Source: Paracoccus bogoriensis
GTDB lineage: Bacteria > Pseudomonadota > Alphaproteobacteria > Rhodobacterales > Rhodobacteraceae
Assembly: GCF_019431455.1 (NCBI RefSeq)
Contig: NZ_JAHYSR010000024.1
Coordinates: forward strand, 1-52,197
Direction: 5' to 3'
DNA length: 52,197 nt
The notes below the pieces were generated by a model. The model was not told the origin of the DNA. It was given only the letters and a program-made list of their open reading frames with translations, and did not search any database. The stretch's first letter is position 1; each line of letters begins with the position of its first letter. Of this stretch, positions 27,315 through 36,161 are shown in pieces. The position numbers and the translations under genes are program-made.

Positions 27315-28682
27315 ATGACCGATGGCCCCTATCCCACGCTTGCCGACGCCACGCGCATCTGGGCCCGTATCGGCCTTCTCAGCTTCGGCGGACCGGCCGG
27401 GCAGATCGCCCTGATGCACCGCATCCTCGTCGAGGAAAACCGCTGGCTGGGCGAAAAGCGGTTCTTGCACGCGTTGAATTATTGTATGCTTTTGCCCGGA
27501 CCCGAGGCGATGCAGCTTGCCGTCTATATCGGCTGGCTGATGCATCGCGCGATCGGCGGCGTCATCGCGGGGGTTCTTTTCGTTCTGCCGGGCGTCGTGT
27601 CGATCATGGCGCTGTCCTGGATCTATGCGATCTGGGGCGATGCCGGGCCGGTCGAGGCGTTGTTTTTCGGGCTCAAGACCGCCGTCCTGGCCATCGTGGT
27701 GCAGGCTGTGATCCGCATCGGCAGCCGGGCACTGCGGAACGGCGCGATGCTGGGGATCGCGGCGGCCTCGTTCGTGGCGATCTTCGTGCTTGGCGTGCCG
27801 TTTCCGGTCATCGTCCTGACGGCGGGTCTGATCGGCTTTCTTGGCGCGCGTGCGGACATGCCCGCCTTCCGGGGCGGCGGCGGTCACGGCCAGGTCGGCG
27901 ACAGGCAGGTCGCGGATGCCGACACGCTGCTGGGCGAGGAGACGCCCGAACATGCCCGCGTGAACCTGTCCTGGGCCTTGCGGCTGTCGGCGGTCGTGCT
28001 GGCGCTTTGGCTGGTGCCGGTCGGCGCGCTGCTGCTGGTGCTGGGTCCGCAGAACGTCTTTTCGCAGATTGCCGGCTTCTTCAGCGTGATGGCGGTGGTG
28101 ACGTTTGGGGGCGCCTATGCCGTTCTGGCCTATGTCGCGCAGGAGGCGGTGCAGCATTTCGGCTGGCTCGCCCCCGGCGAGATGCTGGACGGGCTGGGCA
28201 TGGCCGAGACGACGCCGGGCCCGCTGATCATGGTGACGCAATTCGTGGGCTTCATGGCCGCGCTGCGCGATGCGGGCGGTTTGCCGCCGCTGCTGGCGGG
28301 CGCGCTTGGCGGGCTGCTGACGACCTGGGTGACGTTCGTGCCGTGCTTTCTGTGGATCTTCCTTGGCGCGCCCTTCATCGAAAGGTTGCGCGACGACCGG
28401 ATTGTCGCCGCGGCGCTGACCGCCATCACGGCGGCGGTGGTGGGGGTGATCCTGAACCTGGCGCTGTGGTTCGGGCTGCATGTGCTGTTCGGCACGCTGC
28501 GCCCGGTCGGCGGGTTGGCGCTTGAGGTTCCGGTCTGGTCAAGCCTTGACCCCTGGGCGGCGCTGCTGACCCTTGCGGCGCTGGTCGCGGTGCTGCGCCT
28601 GCGCCTGTCGCCGATCACGGTGCTGGCCGCCTGCGCGGTGGCCGGACTGGTGTTGCGCCTGACGGGAATGGCGGCGGCCTGA
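27315..28682 (+). CDS. chrA: Chromate transporter ChrA, long-chain (two-domain)
   Basis: The product is 455 residues. It has the CHR family duplicated six-span layout. The first half has IGLLSFGGPAGQIALMHRILVEE and LNYCMLLPGPEAMQLAVYIGW, and the second half has FFSVMAVVTFGGAYAVLAYVAQEA and DGLGMAETTPGPLIMVTQFVGF. Family members export chromate from the cytoplasm, driven by the membrane potential. The two halves are linked by a short hydrophilic segment (about 185-215). The gene stands alone, without chrB or a regulator nearby. Confidence 0.92.
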   Translation: MTDGPYPTLADATRIWARIGLLSFGGPAGQIALMHRILVEENRWLGEKRFLHALNYCMLLPGPEAMQLAVYIGWLMHRAIGGVIAGVLFVLPGVVSIMALSWIYAIWGDAGPVEALFFGLKTAVLAIVVQAVIRIGSRALRNGAMLGIAAASFVAIFVLGVPFPVIVLTAGLIGFLGARADMPAFRGGGGHGQVGDRQVADADTLLGEETPEHARVNLSWALRLSAVVLALWLVPVGALLLVLGPQNVFSQIAGFFSVMAVVTFGGAYAVLAYVAQEAVQHFGWLAPGEMLDGLGMAETTPGPLIMVTQFVGFMAALRDAGGLPPLLAGALGGLLTTWVTFVPCFLWIFLGAPFIERLRDDRIVAAALTAITAAVVGVILNLALWFGLHVLFGTLRPVGGLALEVPVWSSLDPWAALLTLAALVAVLRLRLSPITVLAACAVAGLVLRLTGMAAA

Positions 28683-28772
28683 GTGCCTGTTGCAGGCCAT
28701 GGCCGACCCTTGGCCGTGCGGCCGCGCAGCATCCGGCGGGCCTTGGGGCAGGGCAGGACGCGCCCGTTGAGG

Positions 28773-29531
28773 TCATCGGCCTTGCCGCAGCGCGGGCAGT
28801 CCGACGCCTGCGGCCTCGAACCCGCCATCGGCGGCCAGAACCTGCCCGGTGATATACGAGGCACGGTCCGATAGCAGGAAGGCGATGGCCTCGGCGATCT
28901 CGGCCTCGGTGCCATAGCGGTTCAGCGCGATGGCGTCGTGATAGGCGGCGCGGATTGCGGGGCTGTGGACGGCCAGCGCCAGCTTGGTGTCAACCGGGCC
29001 GGGGGCAACGCAATTGGCGCGGATGCCGTGCTCGCCCAGTTCCACCGCCTGTTGGCGCGTCAGGTGGATCACGGCGGCCTTGGACGTGCCATAGGCCACG
29101 CGCAGCGTCGAGGCGCGCAGCCCCGAGATCGAGGCGATGTTGACGATCGCGCCGCGCGTCCGCTTCAGATGCGGGATGACGGCCTGCGAGGTCAGGAACA
29201 CGCCATCGAGATTGGTCGCCATGATCCGGCGCCATGTGGCAAGGTCCGTCTGCTCCAACGGGCGGAAATCGGCCACGCCGGCATTGTTCACCAGCCCGTC
29301 GATGCGGCCCGCCCATGCCGCGACGCGGGCGGTCATGGCGGCGACCTGCGCCTCGTCCGAGATGTCGCAGGGGACGGCCAGCACGCCCTGCAGCGGCAAG
29401 GCCGCTTCCGCCAGCGTCTCGGCGTCCAGGTCGATCAAGGCGACCTGCCAGCCCTGCGACAGCAGCAGCCGGGCGGTGGCAAGGCCGATGCCGCGGGCGG
29501 CGCCGGTGACGATGGCGGTTTTCGTGGTCAT
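28773..29531 (-). CDS. Short-chain dehydrogenase/reductase
   Basis: The product is 252 residues from the ATG at 29531. Classical SDR motifs are seen: TGAARGIGLA (cofactor binding, 9-18), NNAG near 84, catalytic Ser in ASISGL, and YGTSK (Tyr and Lys of the active site). PGPVDT and ITGQVLAADGG are also typical. The acidic residue after the second strand (LIDLDAE) suggests NAD rather than NADP. It is the last gene of the TRAP transporter operon and may oxidise a hydroxy intermediate of the imported compound. The ribosome binding site is weak. Confidence 0.85.
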   Translation of the reverse strand: MTTKTAIVTGAARGIGLATARLLLSQGWQVALIDLDAETLAEAALPLQGVLAVPCDISDEAQVAAMTARVAAWAGRIDGLVNNAGVADFRPLEQTDLATWRRIMATNLDGVFLTSQAVIPHLKRTRGAIVNIASISGLRASTLRVAYGTSKAAVIHLTRQQAVELGEHGIRANCVAPGPVDTKLALAVHSPAIRAAYHDAIALNRYGTEAEIAEAIAFLLSDRASYITGQVLAADGGFEAAGVGLPALRQGR

Positions 29532-29547
29532 GGACGGGGTCTTTCGC

Positions 29548-30873
29548 TCAGCGCAGCCACTGGACCAGCAGCAGCGACATGGAGGGGAAGGCTGCGATGA
29601 CACCCAGCCCGACCAGCGTCACCAGCAGGAAGGGCAGCGCCCCCCGTGCCACATGCTCGATCGAGAGGCGCGCCACATTCGCCGCGACATAGAGGTTGAT
29701 CCCGACCGGAGGCGTGATCAGCCCGATGGCAAGGTTCACCATCACGAGGACGCCGAACCAGACAGGATCCCAGCCAAGCGTTCGCATCACCGGCAGGACG
29801 ATGGGCAGGGTGATGAACATGACCGTGATCGCGTCCATGAACATGCCCGCGATCAGCAGGATCAGCATGATGACCAGCAGGACGACCCAGGGATTGTCGC
29901 TGATGCCCAGCAGACCGCTGGAATAGGTGCCGACCAGATCCTCGACCGTGATGACCCAGCCGAAGAGCGCGGCATAGGCCACGACCAGCATGACCGTGGC
30001 CGAAGAGGATGCGGCCTCGGCCAGAGTTTCATAGAGACTGCGCAGCGTCAGGCTGCGATAGACGAGGCCGCCGACCAGCAGGGCATAGACCGTGGCGACC
30101 AGGGCCGCCTCGGTCGGCGTGAAGATGCCGGAATAGATGCCGCCAAGGATCACCACGGGCGTCATCAGCCCCCAGAAACTGTCTTTGAAGCCGTGCCAGA
30201 GCCGCGCGCCATAGGGGCGTCCGGCATAGGGCTCGGGGCTCAGCGCAGCAAGGGCGCGGTGATGGCCCCCCGGCGCGATGAAGGGCAGGACGGCGATCAT
30301 GGTCAGCCCCATGAACAATCCGGGCAGGATCGCGGCGATGAAAAGCTGCGAGATCGAGACCTCGGCAATGACGCCATACAGCACCAGACCGATCGAGGGC
30401 GGAATAACGATCGACAGCGCCGCCCCCGCGCAGACCAGACCCGCCGCATGGGCGCGGGAATAGCCGTCCTCCTCCATCCCCTTGATGATCATCGGGCCGA
30501 TGGCCGCGACCGAGGCCGGGCCGGACCCGCTGACCGCACCCCAGAACAGGCAGACCACCGTGCCGACGACGCCCATCCCGCCGGGCAGTCCGCCGACAAG
30601 GACGCGGAAGAAGCGGATCATCCGCTCGGCGATGCCGGTGCTGCCCATCAGCGCACCCGCCAGGATGAAGAACGGAATCGCCAGCAGCGAATAGCGCGCC
30701 ACGCCTGCCGTGATCAGGTCGCCCGCCAGATCAAGGCCGAACCCGATCCGCCACATCGCGTAAAGCGACGACAGGCCAAGCGCAAAGGCGACCGGCACCC
30801 GCAGCGCCAGCAGCAGGAAGAACAGCAGCACCATCTGCGTGCCGGGGCCGGGCGCGGAGACAAGGTCAATCAC
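29548..30873 (-). CDS. dctM: TRAP transporter large permease DctM
   Basis: The product is 441 residues with 11-12 membrane spans. Signatures of DctM are present: IPFFILAGALMGSTGIAERMIRF, VVCLFWGAVSGSGPASVAAIGPMIIKGMEEDGY and PTEAALVATVYAL. It carries the sodium-coupled transport of a substrate delivered by DctP. It overlaps dctQ by 8 nt and is followed 16 nt later by the SDR gene. Confidence 0.93.
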   Translation of the reverse strand: MIDLVSAPGPGTQMVLLFFLLLALRVPVAFALGLSSLYAMWRIGFGLDLAGDLITAGVARYSLLAIPFFILAGALMGSTGIAERMIRFFRVLVGGLPGGMGVVGTVVCLFWGAVSGSGPASVAAIGPMIIKGMEEDGYSRAHAAGLVCAGAALSIVIPPSIGLVLYGVIAEVSISQLFIAAILPGLFMGLTMIAVLPFIAPGGHHRALAALSPEPYAGRPYGARLWHGFKDSFWGLMTPVVILGGIYSGIFTPTEAALVATVYALLVGGLVYRSLTLRSLYETLAEAASSSATVMLVVAYAALFGWVITVEDLVGTYSSGLLGISDNPWVVLLVIMLILLIAGMFMDAITVMFITLPIVLPVMRTLGWDPVWFGVLVMVNLAIGLITPPVGINLYVAANVARLSIEHVARGALPFLLVTLVGLGVIAAFPSMSLLLVQWLR

Positions 30874-31342
30874 GGGATGCCGCCGCCCGGAATTCGGTGA
30901 TGGTGTGCTGGACGAAGCGCAGCGCGATCAGGATGAAGGCAAAGGGCACCGCTGCCTGATAATACCAGGCCGGGATGCCAAGCGCATAGGATCGCAGGCC
31001 GTTGGCATAAAGCGTCGCCAGCGATTGCCATGCCAGCCAGGCCGACCCCAGCAAGAGCGCCACCGACAGCAGCACAGACAGGGCAACGGCCGCCAGCCGC
31101 AATCCGCGCGGCAAGAGGTCGATCACCGCCGTCACGGCCAAATGCTGACCATGCCGGGCCGCGATGGCCGCGCCGAACACCGTCAGCAGAAGAAAGCCAT
31201 TGGTCAGCAGCTCCTCGCTGGAGGCAAAGGAATAGCTGGTGCCGTAGCGGACCACCACGTTCACGAAGCCCAACAGCGTCATGCCGAGGAACAGGACCGC
31301 GCAGACCAGCTTTTCGGCCTCGCGCATGAGGAAGGCAAACAT
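30866..31342 (-). CDS. dctQ: TRAP transporter small permease DctQ
   Basis: The product is 158 residues with four membrane spans. FLGMTLLGFVNVVVRYGTSYSFASSEELLTNGFLLLTVFGAAIAARHGQHLAV is the family signature (NVVxRYxxxxSFxWxEEL). It forms the membrane domain together with DctM. A gap of 89 nt separates it from dctP and contains the CCCCGGGG-TATTT element. Confidence 0.92.
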   Translation of the reverse strand: MFAFLMREAEKLVCAVLFLGMTLLGFVNVVVRYGTSYSFASSEELLTNGFLLLTVFGAAIAARHGQHLAVTAVIDLLPRGLRLAAVALSVLLSVALLLGSAWLAWQSLATLYANGLRSYALGIPAWYYQAAVPFAFILIALRFVQHTITEFRAAASRD

Positions 31343-31395
31343 GAAGGCCTCTCACTGGGGGAGGGTGGTCCCGGAGCGGGGGGCGTTGCCACCCG

Positions 31396-31420
31396 CCCCG
31401 GGGTATTTCGGGGCCAAGGC
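31396..31420 (-). repeat. CCCCGGGG-TATTT downstream element, copy 1
   Basis: CCCCGGGGTATTT followed by CGGGGCCAAGGC lies 11 nt beyond the stop of dctP. A second, similar copy lies at 44307-44329, also just beyond a minus-strand stop codon. The element is partly palindromic and may be a mobile or RNA-end element. I recall similar motifs from Rhodobacterales intergenic regions. Confidence 0.5.
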
Positions 31421-31431
31421 GGGATCAGGCT

Positions 31432-32439
31432 TCAGTTCACCGAGGCGATAGCGTCCTGGAAGGCCCGCACCAGTTCGAGCCCGACGCGCTCGGCCCATTG
31501 ATCGAAGGCAGGTTGGGTGGCCTCGCGGAAGGCGGCCAGTTCCTCTTCGGAGGGCTCATGAACCTCCATCCCGCGCTCGCGCAGGAAGTCGATGCCGGTC
31601 GCGGTGCCCTCGCGCGTGATCTGGCGCTGATAGGCCATGGCCTCGGCTGCCGTCTCGCGCAGCATCTGCTGCGTCTCGGCGTCGTAGCTGTCCCATTTCG
31701 CCTTGGAGATGCCCAGGAAGATCGGGTCGTAGGAATAATGCCAGGTGGTCAGGTATTTCTGCACCTCGAAGACCTGCTGCGGGATGATCACCGCGCCGAT
31801 GGGGTTTTCCTGCCCGTCCACGACGCCCTGCTGCAGCGCGGTCATGGTCTCGGTCCACTGCATCTGCTGCGGATTCGCACCAAGCGCGTTCATCACGTCG
31901 ATATACATCGGACCGGCAACGCGCATGTTCAGCCCGCGCAAGTCCTCGGGCGAGGCGATCGGGCGCACATTGTTGGTGACTTCGCGAAAGCCGTTTTCGC
32001 CCCAGGCCAGGACCACGATGCCCTTGTCCTCGAGGATCTCGGCCAGTCGTTCGGCAGGCCCGCCCTCGGCGGTGGTCGCATCGACCTGATCGTAGTTCGC
32101 ATAGAGATAGGGCAGCGAAAAGACCGCCATCTCGGGGACCAGAGGCGTCACGTTGATGGCCGATGTCACCACGAGGTCAAGCGCACCCCGTCCGACCATG
32201 TCGGCCTGACGCATCTGATCGCCCCCCGCCAGCTGGGCATTCGGAAAGACGCGCACCTGCATCGCGCCGCCCGAACGTTCGGCCAGAAGCTCGCCGAACT
32301 TCTCGGCACCCTTGTGCCAGGTCGTGCCGTCGCCGGTATTGTGCGACAGGCGCAGCGTTTCGGCCGCAGCCGCAGCCAGACCGATCGTGGTCGCCAGCGC
32401 CGTGGCCAGCGCGACGCGGCCAAGTCTCATGAAGCTCAT
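31432..32439 (-). CDS. dctP: TRAP transporter substrate-binding protein DctP
   Basis: The product is 335 residues. The ATG at 32439 follows a GGGAGGA site; an upstream ATG at 32487 would put extra sequence before the signal peptide. The signal peptide ends at about residue 26 (AAAAA then ETLRLSHNT). RVAGPMYIDVMNALGANPQQMQWTETMTALQQGVVDGQENPI is the DctP core, including the arginine that normally binds the substrate carboxylate (NMRVAG). The ligand is therefore probably an organic acid. Confidence 0.92.
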   Translation of the reverse strand: MSFMRLGRVALATALATTIGLAAAAAETLRLSHNTGDGTTWHKGAEKFGELLAERSGGAMQVRVFPNAQLAGGDQMRQADMVGRGALDLVVTSAINVTPLVPEMAVFSLPYLYANYDQVDATTAEGGPAERLAEILEDKGIVVLAWGENGFREVTNNVRPIASPEDLRGLNMRVAGPMYIDVMNALGANPQQMQWTETMTALQQGVVDGQENPIGAVIIPQQVFEVQKYLTTWHYSYDPIFLGISKAKWDSYDAETQQMLRETAAEAMAYQRQITREGTATGIDFLRERGMEVHEPSEEELAAFREATQPAFDQWAERVGLELVRAFQDAIASVN

Positions 32440-32511
32440 CCTTGGATCCTCCCAGATCTGCCGCCCCTCTGCAGCATTGGTCCACATGATGATTTCATCT
32501 GCGACCCCATT

Positions 32512-32527
32512 GCAAGAATATTCTTGC
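32512..32527. promoter_or_regulatory. Perfect 16-bp palindrome between dctP and the IclR gene
   Basis: GCAAGAATATTCTTGC is its own reverse complement. It lies in the 134-bp divergent intergenic region, 72 nt from the dctP start and 46 nt from the IclR start. It is the obvious candidate operator for the IclR-type regulator, controlling both arms of the catabolic island. Confidence 0.7.
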
Positions 32528-32573
32528 CATTTCGCCTAACTTCTCATCATCCTCGGTCCGGGAGGGCGGGATC

Positions 32574-33395
32574 ATGTGTGCCGAAAGACAACAGGTCCAC
32601 GATATGGACCATGACGGCCCAAGCGGCACGCAAAGCGTGGACCGCGCCCTGATGCTGCTGCTGACGGTCGCGCGGCATGGTGCCGAAGGGATCTCGTTGT
32701 CCGGGCTGGTCACGTCCAGCGGATTGAAAAAGGCGACGGTCCGGCGGCTTGTGCTGGCGCTGATGCGCGCGGGCATGGTCGCGCAGGACGATCAAAGCCG
32801 CCTATACCATCTGGGCGATCAGGCCCAGGTGCTGGGCCATGTCGCCGCGCAGCGGCCCGGTCTGGCGCAGCTGGCCGGGGAAAGTGTCATGCGGCTGGCG
32901 GGGGATGTGGGCGATGCGGCGCTGCTGTCGGTGCGCCGCGGCGCATCTTCGCTGTGCCTTCTGCGCGAGGACGGCGGCTTTCCGATCCGCACCCATGCGC
33001 TGGTGCCCGGCCAGTCGCATCCGCTTGGGGTCGGGGCGGGCTCTCTGGCGATGCTGGCCGCCCTGCCCGAAGGCGAGCGCGCCGATGTGATGGCCGCGAA
33101 CGAGGCCGTGCTGGCGCGGTCCTTCCCCCGCTACGCGCCGCATCTGCCCGCGCTGGTGGCCGAGACGGCGGCGCGGGGCTACGCGCTCAATCCCGGCCTG
33201 GTCTTCGAGGATTCCTGGGGCATGGGGGTCGCGCTGCGTCATCCGGACGGGCGGCTGGCGGGCGCGTTGTCGTTGGCCGCCGTCGCCAGCCGGATGCGCG
33301 AGGACAGGCGCCCCGAATTGCTGGAACGTCTGCGCGCCGAGGCCGCGCGCATCGAACGCAAGCTGGCGCAGGCCGCGCCGCGACACGGAGGATGA
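32574..33395 (+). CDS. IclR-family transcriptional regulator
   Basis: The product is 273 residues. The N-terminal winged helix-turn-helix spans about 20-82 (SVDRALMLLLTVARHGAEGISLSGLVTSSGLKKATVRRLVLAL). It is followed by the IclR effector domain with PLGVGAGSLAMLAALPEGE and RGYALNPGLVFEDSWGMGVAL. IclR proteins usually bind small carboxylic acids or aromatic metabolites. It is divergent from dctPQM, sits 1 nt upstream of the thiolase gene, and faces a perfect palindrome. Confidence 0.9.
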   Translation: MCAERQQVHDMDHDGPSGTQSVDRALMLLLTVARHGAEGISLSGLVTSSGLKKATVRRLVLALMRAGMVAQDDQSRLYHLGDQAQVLGHVAAQRPGLAQLAGESVMRLAGDVGDAALLSVRRGASSLCLLREDGGFPIRTHALVPGQSHPLGVGAGSLAMLAALPEGERADVMAANEAVLARSFPRYAPHLPALVAETAARGYALNPGLVFEDSWGMGVALRHPDGRLAGALSLAAVASRMREDRRPELLERLRAEAARIERKLAQAAPRHGG

Positions 33396-33396
33396 G

Positions 33397-34590
33397 ATGG
33401 GAGACCCGATGCCAAATCCGATGCCAAATCCGATGATCGTGGGCTGGGGGCATACCGTCTTTGGCAAATCCGACCTCGAGGACACCGAGGCGCTGATGGC
33501 CGCTGCCATCGTCCCGGCGCTGGACCATGCCGGAATCGGCGCGGGCGATATCGACGGCATCTTCGTCGGCGTCTTCAACAACGGCTTTTCGCGTCAGGAT
33601 TTCCAGGCGGCGCTGGTGGCGATGGGCGACGAGGCCTTCGCCCATATTCCCGCGACCCGCTACGAAAATGCCTGCGCCACCGGATCGGCCGCGCTGTTCG
33701 GGGCGATGGATTTCATCGCGTCGGGGCGCGGGCGGATCGCGCTTGTCGTGGGCGCCGAGAAAATGACGGCGACGCCCACCGCCGAGGTGGGCGACATCCT
33801 GCTGGGCGCAAGCTACCGCCGCGAAGAGGCCGGGGTCGAGGCGGGTTTCGCCGGCCTGTTCGGCCAGATCGCGGGCAGCTACTTCCAGCGCCATGGCGAT
33901 CAGTCCGAGGCCTTGGCGATGATCGCCGCCAAGAATCACGCCAACGGGATGGCCAACCCCTATGCCCATATGCGCAAGGATCTGGGCATCGCCTTCTGCA
34001 ACACGGTCAGCGAGAAGAACCCGCGCGTGGCGGGGCCGCTCAGGCGGTCGGACTGTTCGCTGATCTCGGACGGGGCGGCGGCGCTGGTTCTGGCGGATGC
34101 CGAGACGGCGATGGGGATGCGCCGGGCCATCGCCTTCCGCGCCCGCGCGCAGGCCAGCGACATCATGGCCCTGTCGCGCCGCGACGTGCTGGAGTTCCGC
34201 GGCGCGCGCCTTGCCTGGCGGCAGGCGCTGGAGGCGGCGGGCGTCGCGCTGGACGACCTGTCGCTGGTCGAAACCCATGATTGCTTCACCATCGCCGAGA
34301 TGCTGGAATACGAGGCGATGGGTCTGGCCGAGCCGGGGCAGGGCCATCGCGTCATCCGCGAGGGGATGACCGCGCGGGGGGGGCGGCTGCCGGTGAACCT
34401 GTCGGGGGGGCTCAAGTCCAAGGGCCATCCCATTGGCGCGACAGGAGTTTCGATGCATGTCATGGCCGCGATGCAGCTGGCGGGCGAAGCGGGCGAGATG
34501 CAGCTGCCCGGTGCCACGATGGCGGGGGTGTTCAACATGGGCGGGGCTGCTGTCGCCAACTATGTCTCGATTCTGGAGCGGGCGCGATGA
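33397..34590 (+). CDS. SCP2-type thiolase (acetyl-CoA acetyltransferase-like)
   Basis: The product is 397 residues. GGAGGA, which overlaps the end of the IclR gene, precedes the ATG at 33397. The nucleophilic cysteine is Cys93 (NACATGSAALF), with HDCFT near 293 and GLKSKGHPIGATG near 340-352 completing the active site of SCP2/non-decarboxylating thiolases. The expected role is thiolytic cleavage of a 3-ketoacyl-CoA. The start codon region carries a 12-bp tandem repeat that offers four in-frame ATGs (33397, 33409, 33421, 33433). Many thiolases of this class pair with a DUF35 protein, which is absent here. Confidence 0.85.
   Translation: MGDPMPNPMPNPMIVGWGHTVFGKSDLEDTEALMAAAIVPALDHAGIGAGDIDGIFVGVFNNGFSRQDFQAALVAMGDEAFAHIPATRYENACATGSAALFGAMDFIASGRGRIALVVGAEKMTATPTAEVGDILLGASYRREEAGVEAGFAGLFGQIAGSYFQRHGDQSEALAMIAAKNHANGMANPYAHMRKDLGIAFCNTVSEKNPRVAGPLRRSDCSLISDGAAALVLADAETAMGMRRAIAFRARAQASDIMALSRRDVLEFRGARLAWRQALEAAGVALDDLSLVETHDCFTIAEMLEYEAMGLAEPGQGHRVIREGMTARGGRLPVNLSGGLKSKGHPIGATGVSMHVMAAMQLAGEAGEMQLPGATMAGVFNMGGAAVANYVSILERAR
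33408..33431 (+). repeat. 12-bp tandem repeat at the thiolase start
   Basis: GATGCCAAATCC occurs twice back to back (33408-33419 and 33420-33431), giving an MPNPMPNPM N-terminus with repeated ATG codons. Copy-number change would keep the frame. Confidence 0.9.
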
Positions 34591-36161
34591 CGCCGGTCTC
34601 GACGCGGGTGATGAATCTCTGCCACTTCCTGACGCAGAATGCGCGCAGGTTCCCGGACCGCCCCGGCTTCATCCGAGGCGAGGCGCGCACCTCCTGGTCC
34701 GGGATGCAGGCCCGCGCCGGGGCCTTTGCGCAGGCGCTGGTCACGGATTACGGGCTGCGCAAGGGCGACCGGCTGCTGGTGCAGTCCGCCAACTGCCTCG
34801 AGATGTTCGAGGCGATGTTCGCCTGCTGGCGGGTCGGAGCGGTCTGGGTGCCCGCGAACTTTCGCGGCGCGCCGGATGATCTGGCCTATCTGGCGGCCTC
34901 GTCGGGGGCGAGGCTGCTGCTCTGCGGGGCCGAGTTCGCGGACCACGCCGCATCCTGCGCCGGAACGGTCGAGGGGATCATCTCGATCGGCGCCAGCCGC
35001 TTCGGCACGGATTATGACACGCTGATCGCCCGCCACGCGGGTGCCATGCCGCCCGAGGCCGAGGTTCAACGCGACGATCCCTGCTGGTTCTTCTTCACCT
35101 CGGGCACGACGGGACGGCCCAAGGCGGCGGTGCTGACGCATGGGCAGATGGCCTTTGTCGTCACGAACCACCTCTGCGACCTGATGCCCGGCACGACCGA
35201 GGACGATGCCTCGCTGGTGGTCGCGCCGCTGTCGCACGGGGCGGGCATCCACCAGCTGGCGCAGGTGGCGCGCGGCGTGCCGACGATCCTGCCCGTGGGC
35301 GAGCGCTTCGATCCGGCCGAGATCTGGGCGCTGGTCGAGGCGCATCGCGTCACCAACATGTTCACCGTGCCGACCATCGTGAAGCTGCTGGTCGAGCATC
35401 AGGCCGTGGACCGCTTCGACCATTCCAGCCTGCGCCACGTCATCTATGCGGGCGCGCCGATGTATCGGGCCGATCAGGTCCGCGCGCTGGACAAGCTGGG
35501 ACCGGTGCTGGTCCAGTATTTCGGTCTGGGCGAGGTGACGGGCAACATCACGGTCCTGCCGCCCGCGCTGCATTCGGCGGATGATGCCGCCATGCGGATC
35601 GGCACCTGCGGCTTTGCCCGCACCGGGATGCAGGTCCAGATCCAGGATGCCGAAGGGCGCGAACTGCCGCCGGGCGAAACCGGCGAGATCGCGGTGATCG
35701 GTCCGGCGGTCTTTGCGGGCTATCACGACAACCCGGACGCGAACGCCAAGTCCTTTCGCAACGGCTGGTTCCTGACCGGCGATCTGGGGCATCTGGACGC
35801 CGAGGGGTTCCTGTATCTGACCGGCCGGGCCTCGGACATGTATATCTCGGGCGGCTCGAACATCTATCCGCGCGAGATCGAGGAGAAGCTGCTGACCCAT
35901 CCCGACCTGGCCGAGGTTCTGGTGCTGGGCGCGCCCGATCCGGTCTGGGGCGAAACCGGGCTGGCCGTCTGCGTGCCGCGCAAGGGCACGCAGCCGGACC
36001 CGCAGGCGGTGCTGGCCTGGCTGGAGGGCCGGATCGCCCGCTACAAGCTGCCGCGCCGGGTCGTGCTGTGGGAGGCGCTGCCGAAATCCGCCTATGGCAA
36101 GATCACCCGCAAGATGGTGCGCGAGGAACTGATCGCCCGGGGCGAGTGGCCCGCCGCATGA
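34587..36161 (+). CDS. Acyl-CoA synthetase (AMP-forming)
   Basis: The product is 524 residues. The ATG overlaps the thiolase stop by 3 nt. The adenylate-forming signature FFTSGTTGRPKAAVLTHGQ lies near 168-186, followed by YFGLGEVTG, the hinge GDLGHLDAEGFLYLTGRASDMYISGGSNIYPREIE, and the C-terminal catalytic lysine in YGKITRKMV. It activates a carboxylic acid to its CoA thioester using ATP. In this operon it would act on the acid imported by the TRAP system, before SDR oxidation and thiolase cleavage. Confidence 0.9.
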   Translation: MTPVSTRVMNLCHFLTQNARRFPDRPGFIRGEARTSWSGMQARAGAFAQALVTDYGLRKGDRLLVQSANCLEMFEAMFACWRVGAVWVPANFRGAPDDLAYLAASSGARLLLCGAEFADHAASCAGTVEGIISIGASRFGTDYDTLIARHAGAMPPEAEVQRDDPCWFFFTSGTTGRPKAAVLTHGQMAFVVTNHLCDLMPGTTEDDASLVVAPLSHGAGIHQLAQVARGVPTILPVGERFDPAEIWALVEAHRVTNMFTVPTIVKLLVEHQAVDRFDHSSLRHVIYAGAPMYRADQVRALDKLGPVLVQYFGLGEVTGNITVLPPALHSADDAAMRIGTCGFARTGMQVQIQDAEGRELPPGETGEIAVIGPAVFAGYHDNPDANAKSFRNGWFLTGDLGHLDAEGFLYLTGRASDMYISGGSNIYPREIEEKLLTHPDLAEVLVLGAPDPVWGETGLAVCVPRKGTQPDPQAVLAWLEGRIARYKLPRRVVLWEALPKSAYGKITRKMVREELIARGEWPAA

